Under the pieces are notes generated by a model. It was not told the DNA's origin. It was given only the letters and a program-made list of their open reading frames with translations, and did not search any database. Of a stretch of DNA of 64,000 nucleotides, positions 48,501-58,199 are shown piece after piece. Positions within the stretch are counted from its first letter, which is position 1. Each line of letters opens with the position of its first letter. A program made the translations under genes and the position numbers. Origin of the DNA: Phoronis australis (taxonomy: Eukaryota > Phoronida > Phoronidae); contig NMRA01000166.1 of the NCBI GenBank assembly GCA_002633005.1, forward strand, positions 715,620-779,619. Reading direction: 5' to 3'.

Positions 48501-49921
48501 GACTTGCCACAATTGGAGTGAGAATTCAGTGAGAATTTAAGATAAACAAACACCCTGATAGGCTGTTCCTGTGGAAATTTCAGTTGAACCAGATTTCTGA
48601 ATTCAAACTAAAATGGCGCCAGGAATGAGCACTTAGAGAAATAGCTTGAAGATTGCTGACGTTTTTCTCACAAATATTGTGAAATTACTGAACAGTTTGT
48701 CTGCAAGTCAACCAGAAGGGATTCTGGACTGAATTTATGAGTTAATAACCTTAAGGTTAGTAAATTTCATACATCTAGTAGAGTGCATGAAGCACCAGTA
48801 TTAGACTGATGTCTTCCTTCTGTGTTGACAGTTGAGTTTTTAGTATTTTGCTGATTTACCAAAGGCATTAAAATTGTAAGTTCAAGTCTGCTATATTTCA
48901 CAATTAGCAACTAAATTGCACCTTTTGTCAAATTTCAAGATAAACTCACAAAAAAGCAGTGTTTTGGTTTCCAACAAAGCTTTAACTCTCATCCAGTCTC
49001 GTTCAGTCAGTGGTTATAAATACACACACACAATTTTCTAAGTTCAAAATTCTCACCCAGTGAGATTTTCACTCAGTGACAATTTCACTAAGACAAATTC
49101 TCACTAATTTGTATAGCATTCCTACTCAGTGAGAATTTCAGTGAGACAAATTCTCACTGAGTGGGAATGCTTAAGCAAATTAGTTAGATTCTCACTGAGT
49201 CAGTTATAACGGCAAATGACTGGGGTGAAAACTGCAGATTTGGTGTTTCAGTCCTTCGTTCAGTTGAAAAAATCGGTAATTGGCCATTTTTACACTGCTC
49301 ACTGCTCGCACCAGGGAGCATGACGTCATATCCCCTGCCTCTGACACGAGCCTAATTGTAACAATGGTCAGTTTGGGCAACTGAATGAAGTACTGTTTGA
49401 AAAAAATGTTCGATTGCTGGAGTATTTGTTCGAGCTGGGAATAATTAAGATGTCAACGACCTCTTGGATGTACTTATAGCAACGTGACTTTGATGGTTTT
49501 ATCAGTGTAGTAAGGCATAATTCGTCAGAAAGCTTCCGGCATATGAAGGCCCCTATGCCTATGCGTAACATCACCGTCTGGACTACTAAGTAGAGACAAT
49601 GTAACTGTCTAGCCTAGTATTAGGCAATTACATCGCCCTGGATGCCGCAGGCCAACCGAGGGCGTACGTGTTGCCTAGCCTAATCTACTCTAAACTGACT
49701 ACGGACAGTAGAGTAGAGTTTATTGGTTGAACATGTTGTTGAAAACAAAACCGAGGTGGGTAGTTATTAGAAAAGACTGTAACTAAGGGTGTTATGAATC
49801 GTATTTCAAACACTGAGTTATTGCAGACCTGACGGGATGATAAGTACGCCTCCCACACGTACATGATCCACATAAATATCATAACAGCAGTGAAAATATC
49901 GCCTGCAAGTGGAACTTCCAT
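39370..49921 (-). CDS. ZMPSTE24: CAAX prenyl protease 1 homolog (ZMPSTE24/Ste24), 10 exons, 470 residues
   Basis: This is an integral ER/inner nuclear membrane zinc metalloprotease that removes the terminal -aaX tripeptide of farnesylated proteins and cleaves prelamin A. The coding exons, 5' to 3', are 49829-49921, 46585-46731, 45790-45876, 45508-45624, 43835-43987, 42643-42784, 41585-41769, 41167-41295, 40303-40443 and 39370-39588. All junctions keep frame and the sum is 470 residues, against 475 in human. Key motifs are [41 protein letters not shown], the HELGH zinc site (333-337), [25 protein letters not shown] with the third ligand Glu412, and NLGFPV plus HPPLLERL at the end. Several long hydrophobic segments fit the seven-helix barrel. 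The start is the ATG aligned with the family; an in-frame ATG 75 bp upstream is possible. The gene appears intact. Confidence 0.97.
40303..40443 (-). CDS. ZMPSTE24: ZMPSTE24 exon 9 (residues 352-398)
   Basis: [35 protein letters not shown] and SPYNE: two membrane segments. Acceptor TTTTTCCAG, donor GAG|GTTTGT. Confidence 0.95.
40850..41075. repeat. Degenerate tandem repeat in ZMPSTE24 intron 8
   Basis: About 3-4 units around 'GGGCTTTGGGAACAATAGCTT.TCAAGA..GTGAATTGA' with a period of roughly 60 bp. The units are diverged. Confidence 0.65.
41167..41295 (-). CDS. ZMPSTE24: ZMPSTE24 exon 8 (residues 309-351), catalytic HELGH
   Basis: Encodes [20 protein letters not shown]. His333 and His337 bind zinc and Glu334 is the general base of the family. 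Acceptor CCCGTAG, donor CAA|GTAAGT. Confidence 0.97.
41585..41769 (-). CDS. ZMPSTE24: ZMPSTE24 exon 7 (residues 247-308)
   Basis: [15 protein letters not shown] and [11 protein letters not shown] are followed by an acidic, poorly conserved linker of about 30 residues ([14 protein letters not shown]), as in vertebrates. Donor GCA|GTAAAG. Confidence 0.95.
42643..42784 (-). CDS. ZMPSTE24: ZMPSTE24 exon 6 (residues 200-247)
   Basis: Encodes [20 protein letters not shown] and [13 protein letters not shown]. The donor G|GTGAGT leaves phase 1, completed by exon 7 (GGT, Gly247). Confidence 0.95.
43835..43987 (-). CDS. ZMPSTE24: ZMPSTE24 exon 5 (residues 149-199)
   Basis: [15 protein letters not shown] leads into two membrane helices around [16 protein letters not shown]. 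Acceptor TTCACAG, donor TTG|GTGAGC. Confidence 0.95.
45508..45624 (-). CDS. ZMPSTE24: ZMPSTE24 exon 4 (residues 110-148)
   Basis: Encodes a membrane helix, then [20 protein letters not shown] and KQ. Acceptor TTTTCAG, donor CAG|GTACGG. Confidence 0.95.
45790..45876 (-). CDS. ZMPSTE24: ZMPSTE24 exon 3 (residues 81-109), GC donor
   Basis: Encodes [19 protein letters not shown] and ends GPEYE. The donor is GAG|GCAAGT, a consensus GC-type 5' splice site. Using the nearby GT (GCAA|GTATC) would shift the frame against exon 4. Confidence 0.9.
46585..46731 (-). CDS. ZMPSTE24: ZMPSTE24 exon 2 (residues 32-80)
   Basis: Encodes [20 protein letters not shown] and [15 protein letters not shown], the conserved lumenal loop. 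Acceptor ACTTACAG, donor ACT|GTAAGT, phase 0. Confidence 0.95.
46925..47165. repeat. 45-bp minisatellite, 5 copies, in ZMPSTE24 intron 1
   Basis: Five near-identical 45-bp units, each with AATAATATTGAATGAAGAAT and the 12-bp palindrome TATACCGGTATA. Because 45 is divisible by 3, all three frames stay open on the minus strand. Those frames are not genes. Confidence 0.95.
48207..49205. mobile_element. Fold-back element of about 1 kb with GTGAGAAT-box arms
   Basis: The left arm (48210-48545) carries about 15 boxes of the type (C)AGTGAGAATT/C, arranged in units of about 57 bp (GAGTGAGAATCCAGTGAGAATTT...CTTAGA). The right arm (49050-49205) carries the complement, ATTCTCACT(GAGTG), about 7 times. 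The middle (48546-49049) is single-copy AT-rich DNA without an ORF. Arrays of inverted boxes at both ends are typical of Foldback-type transposons. It lies in ZMPSTE24 intron 1. Confidence 0.7.
49829..49921 (-). CDS. ZMPSTE24: ZMPSTE24 exon 1 (residues 1-31)
   Basis: [16 protein letters not shown] begins the first membrane helix; the exon ends SSRQ|GTCTGC, a weak donor. It joins RYLLKT of exon 2, as RQRRIYKT does in the human protein. Intron 1 is 3.1 kb. Confidence 0.85.
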
Positions 49922-50030
49922 TTTGCCGGATGTGGCGAGATAATAACGACAATACCAAAGCGCACCCTGGTGCAAAAGTTTAGAACGTTTCTTCAAACAG
50001 TTTCATCGGGATGGTGCCGGGAATAGTAGT

Positions 50031-50165
50031 TGACACAAGGAAATTCATTTTCCATTCATTTCTGTGAGTATTAACAACTTTTTTGGATGGAAAATTAATT
50101 TCTCTGAGTCAGTTGAGAACGTTGATTTGTTGAACCACTTTGCCGGAGTCTGCAGACTAAACAAT
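50031..50165 (+). repeat. Repeat copy upstream of ZMPSTE24
   Basis: About 130 bp nearly identical to 52214-52348 (AGTTGACACA.GGAAATTC through GCCGGAGTCTGCAGACTA). The ends contain a partial inverted repeat (TTGACACAGGGAAATT against AATTTCTCTGTGTCA). Starting 110 bp 5' of the ZMPSTE24 ATG, it occupies the promoter or 5' UTR. Confidence 0.8.
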
Positions 50166-50486
50166 AACCACAAAACTAAAGCATTCTTTCTGAGCAGAAA
50201 GCTTGTAGAAATTTATTTTTGACATTTTACCAATCTGACATTAATTGGGACACATGACCACGCATTTTATTAAAATTTAGCAAAGTAGAAGATATATCAC
50301 GGGAGTACAACAACCGTTGGGCGGGGAGCTATTTTTGTTTCATTTATCAAATGTAATGAAATCTTAAAAACACTATTAAGGTTTTCATAAAACGATAACG
50401 TACCCTTTTCATAGTCAAGAACTTCTTCTTTTCAGCCAGTATAAAACTTGAACCCATCGACCAGTCTCTCGGGAATAGTGTATACT

Positions 50487-50795
50487 ATGCCGACGCAGTA
50501 CGTGACGACAGAGAAGCATACGCCAGCCTGGTCCTATTCCGCGGTAGCCAAGGGGACTCGAGGGGTTCGAACTGACGAACCCCCTCCCCCCCTCCGCGGA
50601 AAAGGGTCCAGCCCCAGCCTTTCCGTTAAATATAGGATACAGATGGACAACAACAAAATTGTTGCAGCTAGTACTAATATCTACAATACTAAATTAGTAA
50701 TAATTTTGAATTTGCTTCTGATTCAAAGCGCTTCACGTAATCATCGGGTCGTACCCGGCCAACTTAGCTCAAGTCAGGGTATTTGCGTACTGTAG
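50487..50795 (+). CDS. Unrecognised ORF divergent from ZMPSTE24
   Basis: The ATG at 50487 opens MPTQYVTTEKHTPAWSYSAV and continues about 100 codons. A possible acceptor (TTCTTCTTTTCAG) lies 40 bp upstream. TPAWSYS loosely recalls the PAY/SWS repeats of sperm-microtubule proteins. The proline run (EPPPPLRGKG) comes from a C-rich stretch that looks like repeat DNA. A chance frame is as likely as a real first exon. Confidence 0.2.
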   Translation: MPTQYVTTEKHTPAWSYSAVAKGTRGVRTDEPPPPLRGKGSSPSLSVKYRIQMDNNKIVAASTNIYNTKLVIILNLLLIQSASRNHRVVPGQLSSSQGICVL

Positions 50796-51459
50796 ATGAC
50801 AGGATCGTGCAGACGATTAGAAGAGGCTTTATGTTACTCATCGGCATTGAACACACGCTGTGTTTACACCGGAGGGTAACAAGGGAGCCGCCTACAAGTA
50901 AGTGTCCATACCTAGCTAAGCTATGTACAGCAGCGAGAGAGCTCCCAAAAAGTCACAGTGCAGTGTACGTGAATGCCTTTTATTTTAAAAAATCGACCAA
51001 GAAACAAAACAACAGAAAATAGGTTTGTTATCTGATATTGCTTGCTAGCATAGTATGGCAAAGTGCAGGCGTTTTCAAATTTGGAATTGGAATTGTTCGT
51101 CAGATACAGGTATGTTTTTCATCCAGTGTCCAATTCGATTGTGGATTGGTGGATTGACATGCATGCGTGCATGTACACGTGTGTGCGTTTCCGTTCTTTT
51201 AAATTCAGTTGAAGCCGACGTTAGGTTAACTATAGGTGAGCCCTCCGTCGATGCTCAAAACCAGAATTTAACTATAACCTTGTTTGCTTGCTCTGAGAAA
51301 ACACCGACAAGCACGTTCACAGTTTTTTAGAAAAGTAGGTCTAGACCCAATAAAAACTTTGGTCAATGGAGATAGACTTCTCTTATCAATTTTGTAAATG
51401 GTGCACAGGGTCCCAGACTTCATACGAGCAACTAACTTGATGGAAAAGATTTCCAAGGT

Positions 51460-51570
51460 TAGATGCCATAATTCCGAAGGTTCACTACTCCGAAGGTCCA
51501 CTACTTCGAAGGTTCGCCACCTTCGAAAGTTCACTACTTCGAATGTTCACAATTCCAAAACCAGAACTCC
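51460..51570 (+). repeat. 16-17 bp minisatellite (TTCACTACTCCGAAGG)
   Basis: Six or seven degenerate units. An inverted trace occurs at 53243-53285 (CGAAGTAGTGGACCTTCGG), and a related run at 5230-5275. Confidence 0.75.
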
Positions 51571-51574
51571 GAGT

Positions 51575-51910
51575 TATTTTTTTTTTCTTAGATATAAGCA
51601 CAGCCCCAGGAGTCGCTTTCGCATTATATCCAGGTTTTAATTGACACCATTGGGCATATTCACCAGTAAGACACAGCTAGCTCAGAGGAGTAAGAGACAC
51701 CTTTGTGCAATACTCGCTCGATGATTGGCAGCCAGTAAAGCCAGGGTTCGAACTCAGGTCTCCCAAACAGGAGCCCCGACTTCAAACCACTGAGCCACAC
51801 AGTTCATTACTCAGATTATCTGCTAATGAGTCGTTACAAACATGAATAAATTATTGCATTCGTGTCCATTTAGTAACCATTTAAAGTGTGTGCAAAAGTT
51901 GACTGTGTAA
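51575..51910 (-). mobile_element. tRNA-derived SINE, copy 1
   Basis: Minus strand: perfect A box TGGCTCAGTGG and B box GAGTTCGAACCC about 35 bp apart, a unique body, and an A-run end at 51575-51590. The homology with 52343-52705 also covers about 130 bp before the A box, so the mobile unit may be larger than the tRNA head. Confidence 0.8.
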
Positions 51911-52069
51911 CATTTTTGACGAAAAATGTTAGAATTATGTAACGATTAATCGATAATTAAATTTATGAACAACTGTGTTAATTAATAACAGTTAACTATT
52001 TTGAAAGTCACAAATATTCTAGAACAGGACTTGTTATTGTAAACAACTTGTTGTGGNTGTGCTTTGCCG

Positions 52070-52200
52070 TCTTCATTTGGGAAGAAATTTCACGGGGAAG
52101 AAATTTCATGCCTTAGACGTGAAATAACTTCCCCTCAATACCGCGCATGCGCAAAAGGGTCAGAGTGGGAAGAAATTTCACGGGGAAGAAATTTCACGCG
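52070..52200 (+). repeat. Direct repeat GGGAAGAAATTTCACGGGGAAGAAATTTCA
   Basis: The 20-bp core AGAAATTTCACGGGGAAGAA occurs at about 52082 and 52169, about 88 bp apart, with GTGAAATAACTTCCCC inverted between them. Function unknown. Confidence 0.7.
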
Positions 52201-52342
52201 ACACCGGGAATATCAGTTGACACAGGGAAATTCATTTTCCATTCATTTCTGTGGGTATTAACAACTTTTTTGGATGGAAAAATTAATTTCTCTGTGTCAG
52301 TTGAGAACGTTGATTTGTTGAACCACGTTGCCGGAGTCTGCA

Positions 52343-52705
52343 GACTAGGCAGAGTTATTTTTTCTTAGATATAAGCACAACCCCAGGAGTCGCTTTCGCA
52401 TTTTATCCAGGTTTTAATTGACACCATTGGGCATATTCACCAGTAAGACACAGCTAGCTCAGAGGAGTAAGAGACACCTTTGTGCAATACTTGCTCGATG
52501 ATTGGCAGCCAGTAAAGCCAGGGGTTCGACTAGACTCGTCCCCGGCCCGGCCCAAACAGGAGTCCCGGCGACCTCAAACCACTGAGCCACACAGTTCATT
52601 ACTCTGATTGTCTGCTAATGAGTTGTTACAAACATGAACAAATTATTGCATTTGTGTCCATTTAGTAACCATTTAAAGTGTGTGCAAAAGTTGACTGTTC
52701 TTAAT
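52343..52705 (-). mobile_element. tRNA-derived SINE, copy 2
   Basis: About 90% identical to 51575-51910, with a short insertion in the B-box region (GACTAGACTCGTCCCCGGCC) that disrupts the Pol III promoter. Confidence 0.75.
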
Positions 52706-52709
52706 ACAA

Positions 52710-55080
52710 TGATTTCATATTGCTCGGATCATGAATGCCAACCCGGCGTGAACCGTGATTCTTGAATCTAACGACTCAAGCATGGACAACATCTTGGGCA
52801 CGGGTCAGAGGGTTGCAGCGACTTTGCTCACTGACTTCGTGAAGACTGACAAGTGCAGGGCCGCCTGCTTGCTACATCTAATTTCGACCCGCCGCCGTGT
52901 GCGTTGCTCCGTGGGTGACCGGAGCCGGGTTCAGGCGCCGCGGCAGCGGCCCTAAACTTTTCAGTCGTGCCGTAAAATGATGCGACCTTGACATGGATTT
53001 GATGAATGTATCGTGATGATAATTCATCAATTTGAATATTCCCACTCCATATTTTTAAAATGCAATAACATTCTCATTTTCCGTGTTCGTAAGACATGAA
53101 GACAATGGTCGCATGCGATACATCCAAACAAAGTGTTTTAGTACCCGGGCATTATTTTCGGTATAGGTACACCGTTCAGTGTACGTATCATTCATTTTTG
53201 CATGTAAAAATGTAAAATTTGAGTTGAAAAGTTAGAGTGAACCATCGAAGTAGTGGACCTTCGGAATCATGGCGAACCGAAGGGTGAGTAATGAGCTGTT
53301 TCGGCCATTTTTAACGACGTAAGCAACTTAAGTAAAACGCAAAAATATAACTACATATAGATAAAAGATTTCGTCAAGTTATTCTCCGACTAAAAATTTC
53401 TGTCCGAGTAGGTGTAATCACTCATTTAAGCACGCCTGATTTGAAAATTTGCGGGCAGGAAGGGAGTAACGCGAGAACGTTTTGGACCACATTACATCCG
53501 CAGAGCAACTGTCACTGCATCCTCATCTCTGGTATTACTAATTCCGTCTCGTCTCAAAAACATAGAGCCGAGTCATCGTTGTGCATACAAATTTCCTTCC
53601 CCCTGATTAAGCTGCGTCAACGAAAGGCCTTAATGAAAACTCCGCAGTGTCGACGTTTGCAAAATATCAAAGGTTCACCGTTCAAGAAATTCGAACCACC
53701 CCTGCGCAATGCTGGCTACGGGGCCTGAGTATAAGAGCATGGGCACACATGGCGAAATGTTTCTTCGCATGAACTTAATAGTTCTACTCAAATGATTCAT
53801 GTGGCACTATGCCAGTTTCCTTGTACGTGGTCTGCCATATGCGAAATAACGACTTTTCACAACATTCTTTACTTTAAATGACTCGCATATGGACACATGC
53901 GCCTAACCTCAGCAATGGGGGATTCTTTGAAGTATATTTTCTATTGAGCTTGCTTTTGCGGGAGAATGTTTTATGAAGAATTGGATCTTTAAAAAAAAAT
54001 ATTGGAGTGGAATTTGACTGGATATCAAATCTGATTGATAGCTATAGCTCTTGTTACAAGGGCACTACTTTGCATGAACTCACTGTCACTTTCATACTTG
54101 TCGCGAATACCGATGACAGCTCAAATTCATCCGTGATGACTTCAGCAAATGTCAGAACAGATTCGATTTGAGCCACGAGTTAAGGGAAAACGGCGAATTA
54201 AAAAAGACCACTCAGCTGCGAACATTTACCCGTAAATCAATGAGCGTGTACTAAGTAATCAGAATCACAAAACGTAAGGAATTGTGTAAACTGACCAGTT
54301 ATGCGATGACTCAGGCTCACGATTGCATGACAGCCTACATACCAGTGAGCAAAGACTAGCTTTATGCAGGAATTGGCCTGACAGACATCTCAAGCTATTG
54401 AATTCTTTATCTTAACTGTTGTGTTTCCAACTATAAACACTATGTAATTATAAAAAATAATAGCAGGCGGTAGTGACATGAGCAGGTCGTGCATGTGGGC
54501 CCATTGCACTGACCACCTAGAACTATTTCTGTGCTTTATTAATATATGGTTAAAACGGAGCTGAAGAGCTAGAAACTTGACTAAAGGGCCAAGCAGTGTG
54601 GCCCAGCGAGATTCAACCCACCACCTTGAGTACAGAAAGCAGTTACTACGTAATCAAGTACTTTATTCCTTTCCCGCCTCTCGAGGGATATGACAGATAT
54701 TAACAACACAATCAGCATATATCATATTCATAACCTATCATACTACATATCTACACTAATGAGCTTTTTGACATCAACAAGAAATCGACTGAACCTAAGT
54801 AAACAACAATAAAAGTATAGAAATACGAGTCTATATACAGGGGTAACGTGACACCTATAAGTACAGCTTATTATAATATACCGGCATTATGAATACCTGA
54901 CAAATGAACGACAACCAAAATGGAATGATAAGTCAAGCCTTCCAGAAGTGGTTAAAAGTTGTACTATAATTTTTGCTAGTCTCTTGACTAAATAATAAAA
55001 AAGTTTAAATAATTTGTACTGTTGAAACTAATAAATTGATACTAAACAGAACTTTAAGACCATGTCTTTCTATATCAGAT
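52710..55080. other. Gene-free stretch, no recognised feature
   Basis: A GC-rich patch at 52850-52950 has an open frame but no recognised motif. No exon or repeat was assigned elsewhere. Confidence 0.4.
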
Positions 55081-55099
55081 TCATTGGAATTCCAAAAGT

Positions 55100-56060
55100 A
55101 GCCCAGCCAAATTTTTCAAAAATATCTACAACAGCAACACAGGCCATTGAAATGCACCCACGACTGCAACACAAATTTTCTACAGGTGTTTATCGGTGTC
55201 CAGTAATGGCCACTTGAGTGGAGCAGAATATGTTGAAAATCACAGTCAGTCGTGCTGTTGTCAGTGGGGAAACATTTCTAGTTTTTGACTCTTCAATTGA
55301 GCAGCTTGACAAATACTGACTTCCACCAGTGGCACAAAAATGTCAAATTTGACCAACATGTGGCACACAATACAACTAATCCATTCCAAAATAAAGACAT
55401 GTTGTCATGCCTTCAAGAGAAACCTACTGTCTAGATGTCTTGGAGTCTGTCAGGGGACTCTTAATATACTGAGGTAAGATTAAAAAGACAAAAAATGTTA
55501 GTAGAGGTCACATTCAATGTGAGATCAAACCGAATGTCATCAAGATTTGTTGTTAAATTCATAAAAAAGCATTTGCCAAATTTCACAAAAAATTATACAA
55601 GAGGATCATAAGAAGATACAATTTCATTTGCAAATCAAATTGTAGGTAAGAGGCACCACAGTCATTGGACCTATCCAAAAGCCAACGTCAGCCATGGTTT
55701 GCTCTAACAGAAGGAGTATGTCTGTCAATTAAAATCCTTGGCACTGGTTTGGCAGATAGAGAGACAGATTCCAAAAAGTCCCGACTTTTAAATAACAAAA
55801 ATTCCACTAAGTGGTGCAGAATTCACCGAATCCATCCAAAAATTGGAATAAGTTGTCATATCTCCTACTTACCTGCTGAATTTAATGAAAATCTGTTAAC
55901 AAAATCTGAAGATACCACGGTAAACATACAAAAAATAATAAATGTCACTAAGGGTCACAGTCGTATTCGGATCCTTCTGAGAGTCGTCATCATCGTTAGT
56001 CGTCATCTTGATAGCATGACACATTCTAAACTTTATGAAAATCCAACCTGAGGTTAAGGG
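55100..56060 (+). repeat. 'CCACTAG' repeat family, diverged copies
   Basis: Several older copies: AATGGCCACTTGAGTGGAGCAGAATATG (55207), TTTGCCAAATTTCACAAAAA (55570), GTTTGGCAGATAGAGAGACAGA (55748), 'CCACTAAGTGGTGCAGAATTC' (55803) and AATTTAATGAAAATCTGTTAAC (55878). Confidence 0.65.
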
Positions 56061-56404
56061 AGCACATCTTTGGCCCTAACAATACAATATTGCAACACAA
56101 CTGTGCCCAAATAGTTGGATTCTTCTCAACAGTTGCCAATATTCCTCATGATCCTTCAAGGCAAACAACAAAAATGAACACAGAAATAGTAAAATGGCTA
56201 TTGGAAATAAAGTTGCCTTCCTTGGCCATATTCCAAAAAAATTTGAAATTCTGTTGTAGAGACAGTTGTTGTCTTCAGCCAATGTTCTCTGAATGTCACA
56301 TAGCCACCAGTGATGTACGGAGTGTATCTGAAACGTGTGTAAAGGAAATACATAAACATTAGGCAACACAAGTACATCATTCAGACAAAACACAAGAGCA
56401 ATGC

Positions 56405-58190
56405 AGAGTGTTGAAATGCGCCCACGAATGCACCGCTAACGGTGTGCTTCTAGGGGTGTTTATTTGGAATATAAAAATAATGGCCACTAGAGTGGCGCAA
56501 AATACGTCGGATCCATCCGAAAACTTGTATGTGTCATCAAAGCTAATTACAAAATTTCATAAAAATCCGTCAAGGAACTTCTGAGAAACAGGAAAACGAA
56601 AAACTAAAATTGCTGCTAAGAGGCTATAGGCGCAAAAAAACATAACTGCCACTAAGAGGTGCCACAGTAGATAAAGTCGTGGGAAAATCATGGTCAGACT
56701 TTCACATTAGGAACAGACATGTCAATTTCCACAACCATCCTTAAGAGTGGTTTGGTTAAAAGAGGGGCAGAAGCCAAATAACAAGACTTGAAAACAGTAA
56801 AAATGGCCACTAGGTGGCACAAAATATCATGAATCAAACAGAAATCCGAAGGATAGGGCCAGCTCACAAATAGATACCTATCAACCAAATTTTATGAAAA
56901 TCCGTTGAGGACCTTTGAAGATAGTGATAAAATTAAAAAACTAAAATTGCCACTAGGGGGCACACTGGTAGTCGGATCCATATCCGAAAGTCGTCATCAT
57001 TTGTTGTGAAGCTCATATAAATACACTTGCTAACTTTAATGAAGATCCTGCATACATGCCAATTTCCACAATCATCCTTAGAGTGGTTTGGTTGACAGAG
57101 GGGCAGATGCCAAAAAACTCGAAACAGTAAAAATGGCCACAAGGTGGCGCAAAATGCCTCGAATTTAACCAAATCCGAATGATAACATCACCTCCTGTAG
57201 AGCATTTAGAAGATACAGACATGGGCGCAAAAACAAACAAAACTGCCACAAGGAGGCGCCATAGTAGTCGAAGTCATCGGAAAATCATCACCAGCCGCCC
57301 TCTTTACAGTAAGAACATATATGCCAATTTTCAAAATCATCCCTAGAGTGGTTTGGTTAATAGAACAGCAGACGCCGAAAACCAACTCGAAAACAGTAAA
57401 AATGGCCATTAAGTGGCACAAAGTACCTCGAATCTGTCCGAAAATGAGAGGATGGCATCACCTCACTAATAGATGCTTAACTACCAAATTTTATGAAAAT
57501 CCGTTGAAGATCTCCAAAGATACAGAGGTAAGCATAAAACATTAATTAAAATTGCCACTAGTGGACACATCGGTAGTCGGAGAGTCCAAAATTTGTCATC
57601 ATTCGTCGTCAGCTTCATAGGAGAAATTCTGCCAAATCTCATCAAGTTCCTGTAAGAGGTTTAGGAGATACAGCCATGGGCGCAAAAACAAACATAACTG
57701 CCACTAGGAGGTGCCACAGTAGTCAAAGTCATCAGAAAATCATCGTCAGCCGCCCTCTTTACAGTAAGAACATATCTGCCAATTTTCGAAATCATCCCTA
57801 CAGCGGTTTGGTTGATAGAAGAACAGACGCCAAAAAACAGACTTGAAAACAGTAAAAATGGCCACTAGGGGGCGCAAAGTACCTCGATTCCGACTGAAAA
57901 TGGGAGGATGACATCATCTCACTAAAAGATGCCAAGCTGTCATATTTTACGAAAATCCATTGAGGACTTCCAAAGACACAGGGGTAAGCATAAAAAACTA
58001 AAATTGCCACTAGGGGGCACACAGGTAGTCGAAGAGGTCCGAAATTCATTGTCATCTGTCATCAGCTTCATAGAAACACATCTCCCAAATTTCGTTAAGA
58101 TCCTCTGAGGGGTTCAGGAGATACAGCTGTGGACATCGGACGCCCGGACAGAGATGACAGCAATATGCGACCACATGTAAATAAGGGGGC
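56405..58190 (+). repeat. 'CCACTAG' repeat array, 4-5 tandem copies
   Basis: GAGTGGTTTGGTTAA/GA occurs at about 56749, 57080 and 57345, and as AGCGGTTTGGTTGA near 57801. AGTAAAAATGGCCACTAGG-type blocks occur at about 56797, 57128, 57395 and 57853. The full unit is about 456 bp; shorter spacings reflect internal deletions. Each unit alternates the 12-bp core (T)GCCACTAGGNGG with CCAAATTTTATGAAAATCC and 'GGAGATACAG' blocks. No protein is encoded. The same family is scattered at 13, 14.8, 15.4, 36 and 38.5 kb. Confidence 0.85.
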
Positions 58191-58199
58191 GCATAAAAA

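Noticed and set aside
49922-49996. Longer ZMPSTE24 N-terminus from an upstream in-frame ATG
   Set aside because: The extra 25 residues have no counterpart in the family, and the shorter start already covers the first helix. It cannot be excluded without a 5' end.
51690-51800. tRNA gene on the minus strand
   Set aside because: The A and B boxes are perfect, but the sequence continues into a repeated body with an A-run end, and a second copy exists. It is a SINE.
52755-52955. GC-rich frame that could suggest rRNA or a gene
   Set aside because: No match to conserved rRNA core sequence that I can recall, and no protein motif.
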